Of a DNA stretch of 11,947 nt, positions 5,777 to 11,947 are shown piece by piece. This DNA comes from SMTZ1-83 sp048883405 (lineage in GTDB: Archaea; Asgardarchaeota; Thorarchaeia; Thorarchaeales; Thorarchaeaceae). The notes under the pieces were generated by a model. The model saw only the letters and a list, made by a program, of their open reading frames with translations. It ran no database searches and was not told where the DNA came from. Location of the stretch: the NCBI GenBank assembly GCA_048883405.1, contig JBHLQS010000082.1, positions 1-11,947 of the forward strand. Direction: 5' to 3'. A program made the position numbers and the translations under genes. Each line of letters opens with the position of its first letter. The first letter of the stretch is position 1.

Positions 5777-7622
5777 ACAAGACTATGCATCAAAGGACCT
5801 GAAGCGACGTCCATTCAGGACTACTGTAGTCTTCGCTTCATTGACTACAGTAGTTGCCACGACCACATTCCTTCTCCTATTTGGCAATGCCCTACTTGAT
5901 GTGACCTCCATTATCACTTCGGGAGGGATTGCTGGTGCGTTTGCAATCTTCTTTGAAACCTTCATATGGGCGACGCTTCTACTGGCTCTCTCACTTGGAG
6001 TCGTTGTGGTATCCAGCACAATTTCTCTAGAAGTCGTCACAAGACGCAAGGACATCGGGCTCATGAAATCAATTGGCACATTGATGGATACGATTTTCGA
6101 TCATTTCATGGCTCAAGCCTTGATTCTTCTTGGTACCAGCGTGATTGTTGGGATTGCTGCAGGAGCAATGCTCTACATGCTTGGTTTAGCGTGGCTAGCA
6201 TCACTTATCCCCACTCTCAGCTTCTCTTTTGACTTCCCATGGCTCCAGGTCCTTGCATATGCGGCGATCTACCTCATCATCGGTTTCTTTGCTGCACAAA
6301 AGCCAATCTATGATACCGTCCATGAATCTCCCATAGCTGCACTGAACCCTGAGATTGGGTCCAAGGTCAGACGCGCGGGATATCTGGATACCTTTGGATT
6401 GCCATTTCGCATAGCTACGAAGGGTACAGGGCGTAGAATTAGGGGATCTGGTCGCACATTGCTCAGTCTGTTTCTGAGTATATCGTTGGCATCTATGTTA
6501 TGGATTGGTGGCGGCATAGTACAATCAACCTCTGATGCATATGTCGTCAGGTCAATGGGTTCAGATGTTGTAGCCATTGGTGATCCTGGCTTATTGGATC
6601 AATATTATGGTGCATATTCTCTCAGCGGCGGCGTGCTGTTGAATGAGTCGTTTGACTATCTGGATGTCTCATACATGATTCCCTCAACTCTCATTGGAAA
6701 CGTAAGCGAATTGCCAGGTGTGGAAACAATGGACCTTCGCCTGTTGTCTTATGCAACCATACGTGAGGGTCCTGGCATCATTTGGAATCCAACCTTTGAG
6801 CAGTATGAGAGCATAGGTCAGGGGCGACAGGGCACAGCATTGATTGTAGGTCTTGATTGGGATTCCACGGTGTCAAATTGGTTCTTCGATGGACAAGAAG
6901 TCAGTTCAGACCTCGATGTATGGATTGGCGGTCAGATTGCCGCTACAATGTATGATGATCCTCTTGTACAGAAACTGGAGGTCAGTGGCTCGTCGCTCAA
7001 CGTCAGTGCCGTTGCCTTTGATATTCTGAATGGTGGAGCAGTAGCTTTTATGGACTTGGAACTGATGCAGGTCATTCTTGGTGCTTCAGGAGCTAATCTC
7101 GTCCTGGTTCAACTCGAAAGATATGATTCTACAACAATATCTCGGATTGAGAGTCTTGCGCAGGAGTATGGATTTGGAATCTATCTTCAACAGGACCTCT
7201 TGGACGAAAACCTAGAAACGATTGGTGCATTCTGGTTGTTGCTTCAACCCCTCCCAATAATGGCATTGCTGAGTGCATTTCTTAGTCTGATGAATTACCT
7301 GCTTGTTTCTGTATTTGGACGGCTACGTGATTATATCATAATGAAATCAATCGGTGCCAAACCGTCATTTATCGTCAGGATCATGATTGCTGAGGGCACT
7401 GATATTGGCATGAAATCAGGGATTCCAGCGGTGTTTGTAGCTACTCTCTTCAGCATTTACTTCCTGATTCCTGAGGCGGCTGTACCCTCTCTTCTTTATC
7501 TGCCAGTTTCGATGGTCACCACACTTGTTGCTCTTTTGATAGTTGTACTTCTGGCTGCTGTCCCGGTATACCTCCTGTTCCAGAGCAAATCAGAACTTCG
7601 TGTCACTGAGTTCTCCGTCTAG
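5769..7622 (+). CDS. ABC transporter permease, FtsX/MacB (BceB-like) family
   Basis: The ATG at 5769 gives a 617-residue protein. An earlier in-frame start at 5700 would lie deep inside the ATPase gene and adds 23 residues without a sensible domain, so it is rejected. About eight membrane helices are visible: 18-40, 56-84, 112-140, 158-177, 228-250, 485-515, 550-568 and 580-603. Two FtsX domains are marked by the family motif after a helix, RRKDIGLMKSIG (92-103) and RLRDYIIMKSIGA (518-530). A large extracytoplasmic domain (about 252-484) lies between helices 5 and 6, while the loop between helices 1 and 2 is very short. One big external domain before the last three helices recalls BceB, which detects or removes peptide antibiotics, but the substrate here cannot be told. 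Confidence 0.88.
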   Translation: MSEQDYASKDLKRRPFRTTVVFASLTTVVATTTFLLLFGNALLDVTSIITSGGIAGAFAIFFETFIWATLLLALSLGVVVVSSTISLEVVTRRKDIGLMKSIGTLMDTIFDHFMAQALILLGTSVIVGIAAGAMLYMLGLAWLASLIPTLSFSFDFPWLQVLAYAAIYLIIGFFAAQKPIYDTVHESPIAALNPEIGSKVRRAGYLDTFGLPFRIATKGTGRRIRGSGRTLLSLFLSISLASMLWIGGGIVQSTSDAYVVRSMGSDVVAIGDPGLLDQYYGAYSLSGGVLLNESFDYLDVSYMIPSTLIGNVSELPGVETMDLRLLSYATIREGPGIIWNPTFEQYESIGQGRQGTALIVGLDWDSTVSNWFFDGQEVSSDLDVWIGGQIAATMYDDPLVQKLEVSGSSLNVSAVAFDILNGGAVAFMDLELMQVILGASGANLVLVQLERYDSTTISRIESLAQEYGFGIYLQQDLLDENLETIGAFWLLLQPLPIMALLSAFLSLMNYLLVSVFGRLRDYIIMKSIGAKPSFIVRIMIAEGTDIGMKSGIPAVFVATLFSIYFLIPEAAVPSLLYLPVSMVTTLVALLIVVLLAAVPVYLLFQSKSELRVTEFSV

Positions 7623-7658
7623 AGCAATCTTCTTTAGCATAGGACCAAGGTTGAACAT

Positions 7659-7663
7659 GGTGA
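7659..7663 (+). promoter_or_regulatory. Ribosome-binding site GGTGA deciding a GTG start
   Basis: GGTGA lies 7 nt before the GTG at 7671 and supports that start. The nearby ATG at 7657 is out of frame. Confidence 0.55.
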
Positions 7664-7670
7664 CAGTCAG

Positions 7671-9338
7671 GTGTCGAATGAGCCTCCAGAAGATGAGTAT
7701 AGCATCCACTGGATAAGTGATATAGTCGACAGTGTATTAGAACGCGACGTTGACGAGTACCGAGTTTCTACCGGGAAGAGCATAAGCGGTAGCATCGGTA
7801 TTGGCTTCTATCGCGAGCTCATCATCGCTGATGTCATCAAGCGGAAGCTCTTTGAAGCCGGAAAGAAGGCGCGAACTCTGTTCGTGGCAGATGACTATGA
7901 TCCTGTACGATCATTTCCATCAACAGTATCACTGCCTCTTGAGGACTGGCTTGGCATACCCTATTCTCAGGTGCCTGATGGGTCTGGATGCTGTGAGAGT
8001 TTTGGAGCCCATGAGGCAAATGAGTTCATAGAGACATTTCCAGAGTTTGGTGTAAATCCAGAGGTGATATGGCAAAGCAAACTGTACGAAACTCCGGAAA
8101 TGCTGGAAGCCACGAGGTTGTGTTTGAAGAACACAGAAACCATTCGTGAGATACTCATTGAATATGTAGCCAGTGACTTCAATGACGAACAAAAGGCGGA
8201 CTATGTCGAATCCATGAAGAATTGGTATCCAGCCTCTGTGTTCTGCCCCTCCTGTGGACGAATTCAGGCAGGTGGGAAGGGAGAAATTGTTGTCAATAGA
8301 ATCACAAACTATAATCCTTCTACTGACAAGGCATCATTTTCATGTCCGTCCTGTGGTCACAGTGATGAAGCACCTCTCGATGAACTGCGAGTAAAACTCT
8401 CTTGGCGAATTGATTGGCCGGCAAAATGGTTCGTCCTGAACGTGACATGTGAGCCTGCGGGAAAGGACCATTCTGTAAAAGGGGGTTCCTTTGACACTGG
8501 TCTAGAGATATCGCGAAGAGTCTTTGGCTGGGAAGGCCCAGTGAAAGTTCCTTTTGAGTGGGTACGTATTGGAGGACGTGATATGTCAACCTCTGAAGGT
8601 ATTGTATTCAGCCCTAAGGTCTGGTTGTCTATCGCGCCTCCTGAGCTTTATCGATACATAGTGCTAAGACCGCCTCTTGAGAGAGCAATTGACTTGCAGC
8701 CTGAACGAATTCCTGACATGGTGGACGAGTTTGATAGATTCGAGAGGGCTTACTATGGTCTTGAGGAAACTACTGAAGAACGCGGCGAATACGTCCAGCT
8801 ATTGTACCCTCTGTGTCTTGCTGGCGATGTTCCAGAGGAATACATTCCAAAACTGCCGTTCAAATTCGCCATAATAACCTCACAGATGGAGGATATACTG
8901 GGATTCACAACTATTCTCGAACGATGTGAGCAGGTGCTCAAAAAGCAGTACGGACTTGATACAGTGCCCCCTGAAGCAAAAGAGATCATTCCAATCAGAC
9001 TGCATCGTGCACGGACTTGGGCTTATGAATATGGAACCGAACGTGACAAGGTCGAGGTTTCAAAGTCTGTGCCTAATGCTATTATCGACACTCTAACTGA
9101 AAATGACCGTGAGTTTCTCCAGAAATTCTCTGAGGTCTTGAAGGGTGAGCCTCTTGATGATGAAGACCTACAGAGCAAAATCTTTGAAACCGCTCGTTCA
9201 GTGGGCCTAAAGGATAAGAGAGCATTTGTCGTTCTCTATAGGGTTCTGATATCCCGAAAATCGGGTCCAAGATTGGGCGGCTTTTTGAACCTACTTGGCA
9301 ATGAATGGGTCCTCAATCGCATTATGAGTGTGCTTTGA
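7671..9338 (+). CDS. Class I lysyl-tRNA synthetase homologue with degenerate HIGH and KMSKS motifs
   Basis: The 555 residues run the full length of archaeal class I LysRS (usually about 500-550). Family landmarks are kept: HWISDIVD at the N-terminus, DDYDPVRSFP (74-83), GCCESFGAH (106-114), two zinc knuckles CPSC (192-195 and 225-228), WRIDWPAKW (245-253), EPAGKDH (261-267), and the terminal GPRLGGFLNLL. Both catalytic signatures are altered. The HIGH-type motif, normally S-G-x-x-H-[IV]-G-N, reads SGSIGIGF (39-46), so histidine is glycine and asparagine is phenylalanine. The KMS-x-S-K loop reads D304-M-S-T-S-E309, so both lysines are acidic. The frame is intact throughout. It is probably a paralogue that lost or changed the aminoacylation reaction, rather than the cell's housekeeping LysRS. 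The start is GTG at 7671. Confidence 0.88.
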   Translation: MSNEPPEDEYSIHWISDIVDSVLERDVDEYRVSTGKSISGSIGIGFYRELIIADVIKRKLFEAGKKARTLFVADDYDPVRSFPSTVSLPLEDWLGIPYSQVPDGSGCCESFGAHEANEFIETFPEFGVNPEVIWQSKLYETPEMLEATRLCLKNTETIREILIEYVASDFNDEQKADYVESMKNWYPASVFCPSCGRIQAGGKGEIVVNRITNYNPSTDKASFSCPSCGHSDEAPLDELRVKLSWRIDWPAKWFVLNVTCEPAGKDHSVKGGSFDTGLEISRRVFGWEGPVKVPFEWVRIGGRDMSTSEGIVFSPKVWLSIAPPELYRYIVLRPPLERAIDLQPERIPDMVDEFDRFERAYYGLEETTEERGEYVQLLYPLCLAGDVPEEYIPKLPFKFAIITSQMEDILGFTTILERCEQVLKKQYGLDTVPPEAKEIIPIRLHRARTWAYEYGTERDKVEVSKSVPNAIIDTLTENDREFLQKFSEVLKGEPLDDEDLQSKIFETARSVGLKDKRAFVVLYRVLISRKSGPRLGGFLNLLGNEWVLNRIMSVL

Positions 9339-9353
9339 GCATCCCGCAACACG

Positions 9354-9361
9354 TTTATTAA
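9354..9361 (+). promoter_or_regulatory. TATA box (TTTATTAA) for the phospholipid synthase and kinase operon
   Basis: TTTATTAA lies in the gap after the LysRS-like gene. It predicts transcription starting near 9382, about 30 nt before the ATG at 9413. This argues that the lipid-synthase and kinase pair is transcribed separately from the LysRS-like gene. Confidence 0.6.
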
Positions 9362-9412
9362 CGCAAGTCAAGTCGGCGAAGCCCGACCCCAAGTCCTGGA
9401 AACGTGAAGCTT

Positions 9413-10132
9413 ATGCTTGGAAAATTGCGAGAAAGATACCAGAAAGTCATGATGCCAGTGGGGCGAGTATTAGCCAGGACTGGAATTACTCCAAATATGA
9501 TAACTGGACTCACCGTGCTGGTTGCTCTGGTGAGTGCATACTTTTTCTTCTTGGGTGATCTCATTATAGGCTTCCTTCTCATGCTCCTCACAGTTGTTAT
9601 GGACATGTTTGATGGAGCCGTTGCCCGGGCGGCGAATCTGGGATCGAAGTTCGGAGCAACATTCGACCACACCCTTGACCGATATGCTGAGTTTCTATTC
9701 ATCTTGGGATTGATGATGGGGCCCACGGTGATGACACCAGTCTCTTGGTGGATTATCGCACCAAATGAGAGCTATCTCCCTTGGTTCTGGGGAGTCTTCT
9801 CATTATTCGGAATGATCATGGCAAGCTTCTCACGAGCCAAGGCAGAATCGGTGGGAGGAATGGAGAACTGTTCAGTGGGCATAGCTGAGAGGCAGGAGAA
9901 GCTCATCCTTACTTTTGCAGGGATTCTACTGCTGGCGCTACCTTCAACAAACATCTGGCTTGATTTCTTGGCTTTGTTGCCGGTTGCTATAATGGATTTG
10001 TTTGTAGCTATTGAAATCACAAACATCCTCACGCTATGTGTAGTAATCGTCGGAATACTGTCACACATTACTGTAGTTCAACGGCTGGCATATGCACACA
10101 AGGTCATCCTGCAAACGGAAGGTGAAGAGTAA
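9413..10132 (+). CDS. CDP-alcohol phosphatidyltransferase, possibly archaetidylinositol phosphate synthase
   Basis: This is a 239-residue integral membrane enzyme. It carries a perfect family motif, D-x2-D-G-x2-A-R-x8-G-x3-D-x3-D (D64, D67, G68, A71, R72, G81, D85, D89), which binds metal and the CDP-lipid. About six membrane helices follow the usual pattern. A second conserved stretch, SRAKAESVG then GIAERQEK, resembles the archaeal AIP synthase/PgsA-like branch. Such enzymes replace CMP of CDP-archaeol with a polar alcohol such as L-myo-inositol 1-phosphate. The ATG at 9413 gives MLGKLRERYQ, a typical family beginning, preceded by GTGA; a GTG at 9404 is an alternative adding three residues. 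The kinase gene begins 4 nt after the stop, so both are co-transcribed and perhaps in one pathway. The family is certain; the head group is inferred. Confidence 0.9.
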   Translation: MLGKLRERYQKVMMPVGRVLARTGITPNMITGLTVLVALVSAYFFFLGDLIIGFLLMLLTVVMDMFDGAVARAANLGSKFGATFDHTLDRYAEFLFILGLMMGPTVMTPVSWWIIAPNESYLPWFWGVFSLFGMIMASFSRAKAESVGGMENCSVGIAERQEKLILTFAGILLLALPSTNIWLDFLALLPVAIMDLFVAIEITNILTLCVVIVGILSHITVVQRLAYAHKVILQTEGEE

Positions 10133-10136
10133 GCTG

Positions 10137-11027
10137 ATGTATGACATTGTTGTGATTGGTAATCCAGCCTATTATGAGAATGACTCCATGGTGCTGGCAA
10201 GCGGAGCTATATATGCTGCAGTCACAGCGGCGAAGCTGGGCATGGAGAATGTCGCGTTAGTAGGTACTGTTGGCAATGAGCTACGGAGTAAGGCAACTCG
10301 GGTTCTTGACAAACACGATATCGAGTTCTTCTTGACTGAATCTGATGAAACCAGTAGGTTTCAAGTCGCTCTAGACCTAGGAGGAAGTAAATTCGCGAAC
10401 TTGATCGGAACGAAAAACGAGATAAAAATTCGTGACTTTCCGGATGAATTCCTGAGCGCAAAGATGATTCTGCTCAGTCCAGTGCTTCGTGAGATTCACG
10501 CCGAGTTTATTGAATGGCTCCATGACTCTTCAGATTCAATCCTTCTTCTCGACCCCCGATTCAGGAGAATTAGTGATGACAATCGAGTCCGGCTCATGGG
10601 GAATCATCACGTGGCTGAGGAAATACTAGGCCTCATTGATGTTGTGAAGCCAAATCGTCTGGAGTCCAAGATATTGACGGGTGAAGATGATCCTTTTTTG
10701 GCTGTTGAGATGTTGGTTGAATCTGGATCCGACTTAGGAATAGTCACTCTCTCAGATGAAGGTAGCATTGTATTCGACGGAGAGGATTTCTACCGGATTC
10801 CTGCTTACAAAATCGATACGGGCAATGGCATAGGCGCAGGTGATTCATATTTGTCCGCTTTTGCCGCAAAGATGCTAGAAGACAATCCAATTGCAGAATG
10901 CGGAGCCTTCGCCTCAGCAGTTGCTAGCATTGTTGTTGAGTCATCTGGAGGTACTGATTTTAGACTCGATGGCAAGGTTATTCAACAGAGAACCCAGCAA
11001 CTGCTTCAGGAAATCACTATTAGCTAA
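10137..11027 (+). CDS. PfkB-family kinase (candidate myo-inositol or sugar kinase)
   Basis: The 296 residues have the ribokinase/PfkB fold. MYDIVVIGNP begins strand 1. A glycine motif ASGAIYAAVTAAKLG (21-35) lacks the asparagine of the sugar-kinase GGxxxN pattern. LVGTVGNE (41-48) follows, then KPNRLESKILTG (171-182), IVTLSDEGS (202-210) and the catalytic signature ending GAGD with D236 as the likely base. The signature is DTGNGIGAGD, with three more residues between DT and GAGD than the usual DTxGAGD. The ATG at 10137 is chosen because it starts at strand 1, with GGTGA 11 nt upstream; an earlier ATG at 10092 lies inside the lipid-synthase gene. Lack of the sugar-binding asparagine and the adjacent lipid synthase are compatible with a myo-inositol kinase, but a nucleoside or sugar kinase remains possible. 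Its stop abuts the stop of the convergent PadR gene. Confidence 0.85.
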   Translation: MYDIVVIGNPAYYENDSMVLASGAIYAAVTAAKLGMENVALVGTVGNELRSKATRVLDKHDIEFFLTESDETSRFQVALDLGGSKFANLIGTKNEIKIRDFPDEFLSAKMILLSPVLREIHAEFIEWLHDSSDSILLLDPRFRRISDDNRVRLMGNHHVAEEILGLIDVVKPNRLESKILTGEDDPFLAVEMLVESGSDLGIVTLSDEGSIVFDGEDFYRIPAYKIDTGNGIGAGDSYLSAFAAKMLEDNPIAECGAFASAVASIVVESSGGTDFRLDGKVIQQRTQQLLQEITIS

Positions 11028-11378
11028 TTATTCGGTGATATCAAACACCCTTGATATGGTTGAAAAGAGGAAATCCCTAGCCAGCTTCATTGCTTCACTG
11101 CCTTTCTCTGTTATCTCATAGTATTTTCTTGTTGATTCGCTAGACGCTTGACTCTGTATGAGACCGTCTCTCTGCAATCGATATATGATTGCATAGCCGC
11201 TCACTGTTGCAGGTGAAAAACCGAATCTCTTAGTCACGAGCTCCTTTATCTCATATCCGTAGTGGGGCCTTTCTTGGAGCAGTCTAAGAATATATATCCA
11301 GAGCATCTCCTTGGTCAGTTTGTTCACAAGTCTCTCTACGGCTCTTGACTGCTTTTCGGACGTTTCACCTGACATCAT
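11028..11378 (-). CDS. PadR-family winged-helix transcriptional regulator
   Basis: The 116 residues match the PadR pattern. After about 20 leading residues come LTKEMLWIYILRLLQERPHYGYEIKELV (roughly 21-48, the first helices with the family HYGYEI motif). Then follow the recognition segment SPATVSGYAIIYRLQRDGLI (55-74), a basic wing containing ESTRKYYEIT, and a short C-terminal dimerisation helix. PadR proteins are small dimeric repressors or activators of stress, efflux or metabolic genes. The start at 11378 overlaps the end of the upstream TrmY gene by 14 nt, so both are likely translated from one message. The target is unknown. The start could be the second of two adjacent ATG codons. Its TAA stop abuts the stop of the PfkB gene on the other strand. 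Confidence 0.9.
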   Translation of the reverse strand: MMSGETSEKQSRAVERLVNKLTKEMLWIYILRLLQERPHYGYEIKELVTKRFGFSPATVSGYAIIYRLQRDGLIQSQASSESTRKYYEITEKGSEAMKLARDFLFSTISRVFDITE

Positions 11379-11947
11379 GAATCATCTCTTCATACATTGA
11401 TATTATCGCTGCAATGCAATGACTCGTAAGGTAGCTTGTTGCTCCTAGAGAGAGTCGATAAATGCTGTGGTCATTAAAGGCTTTCAGTGCTTCAGAATCA
11501 AATCCTCTATAGCCCCCAATAATGAAGCTGTTCTGCGCATTCGATATCGAATCCTTTTCTTCGAGTATCGATGTGCCAGCCTCATCCAGCACCCACAGGT
11601 GCTCTCCTCCAATGGCCAGGATTTCCTTGAAGAGGTTCTCCAAGGTCTGATTCTCAACATCTATGAACGGAGGAGGCTCTCCATTCAATGCATCTTTGAC
11701 TGCACTTGCCCACCAAGCCTCACCTCGTGGCATATCTGTATCTGGATCTCTGATTCGAAGACAAGATGCCTTACCATCAAGGGCAATGATTTCTAAACTC
11801 GATTTATCAAGAGTTGAAGGTCCCCAGTCGAAACATGCGGCAAGAGAGCGGCATAGCACGTCTATTCTTCTTCCTGATCCTGGCAAGTCTTTAGGATGGA
11901 AACTCCCAGCTTCATGGAGTTCTGGTATATACAAAATGAATCTCAGA
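11365..11947 (-). CDS. trmY: tRNA (pseudouridine54-N1)-methyltransferase, 5' end beyond the window
   Basis: This SPOUT-class methyltransferase makes N1-methylpseudouridine at position 54 of archaeal tRNA. Landmarks fit TrmY: HPKDLPGSGRRIDVLCR near the N-terminus (the family has KDLPGS, then GR.D.LCR), NSFIIGGYRGFD as the SAM-binding knot segment, and RLSLGATSYLTSHCIAAI at the C-terminus, matching the family's SLSP...HCI with its conserved cysteine. The reading frame stays open to the right edge. The TTG at 11934 is not the true start: the codons before it (L-R-F-I) match the first strand of TrmY (REFIF in Methanocaldococcus, from memory), so probably only one or a few codons lie outside. About 193 residues are visible. 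The gene ends inside the start of the PadR gene. Confidence 0.88.
   Translation of the reverse strand, partial: LRFILYIPELHEAGSFHPKDLPGSGRRIDVLCRSLAACFDWGPSTLDKSSLEIIALDGKASCLRIRDPDTDMPRGEAWWASAVKDALNGEPPPFIDVENQTLENLFKEILAIGGEHLWVLDEAGTSILEEKDSISNAQNSFIIGGYRGFDSEALKAFNDHSIYRLSLGATSYLTSHCIAAIISMYEEMIHDVR

Noticed and set aside
7797..7808. Sequencing error as the cause of the lost HIGH motif in the LysRS homologue
   Set aside because: The frame and flanking conserved residues (SGSI before, YREL after) are intact, and the separate KMSKS loop is altered too. Two independent substituted motifs make an error unlikely.
8677..8874. Other-frame open frames inside the LysRS-like gene
   Set aside because: They are shadows of the long coding gene, with no ribosome-binding site or domain pattern.
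10092..10136. N-terminal extension of the PfkB kinase from an ATG at 10092
   Set aside because: The extra residues are basic and without a domain, and they overlap the lipid-synthase gene. The kinase fold begins exactly at MYDIVVIGNP from 10137.
11932..11934. TTG as the start of trmY
   Set aside because: The frame is open upstream to the window edge, and the preceding residues L-R-F-I match the first strand of the family, so the gene is cut by the window edge.

Overview
The window looks like a stretch of an Asgard (Promethearchaeota) archaeal chromosome, probably Thorarchaeia-like. This is inferred from gene content; no marker RNA gene is present. Archaeal signs are TATA boxes (TTTATA / TATATAAAAG type) at suitable distances from starts, GAGGTG/GGAGG/GGTGA ribosome-binding sites, a TrmY-type tRNA methyltransferase, a class I LysRS-family protein and an archaetidyl-lipid-type CDP-alcohol transferase. 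The Asgard flavour comes from three V4R/Bet3-like (TRAPP-related) proteins near a Roadblock-domain protein.

Layout. (1) 1-4047 holds a V4R/Bet3-like gene (4-528), a five-helix membrane protein of unknown role (627-1142), a convergent membrane protein with a C-terminal zinc ribbon (1143-1724, minus), and then a same-strand run of Roadblock-linker-winged-helix fusion (1951-2940), second V4R protein (2965-3438) and third V4R protein (3499-4047). (2) 4130-7622 holds a membrane-anchored regulator with two winged helices, followed by an ABC exporter of the MacB/LolD/BceAB type. The ATPase and permease genes overlap by 8 nt, and a triple GACCT-type repeat lies at the predicted transcription start of the transporter. 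(3) 7671-9338 encodes a full-length class I lysyl-tRNA synthetase homologue whose HIGH and KMSKS signatures are both destroyed. (4) 9413-11027 holds a CDP-alcohol phosphatidyltransferase with a perfect catalytic motif and, 4 nt later, a PfkB-family kinase. Together they could make inositol phosphate and load it onto archaeol. (5) On the minus strand, 11028-11947 holds a PadR-type regulator whose start overlaps the end of a TrmY gene. The TrmY gene runs off the right edge of the window.

The most interesting points are the V4R/Roadblock cluster, which resembles the two building-block folds of the eukaryotic TRAPP complex, and the apparently non-canonical LysRS paralogue. No RNA genes, insertion sequences, CRISPR arrays or clear terminators were seen. 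Intergenic gaps are short; the longest is about 225 bp at 1725-1950, and no gap reaches 300 bp.
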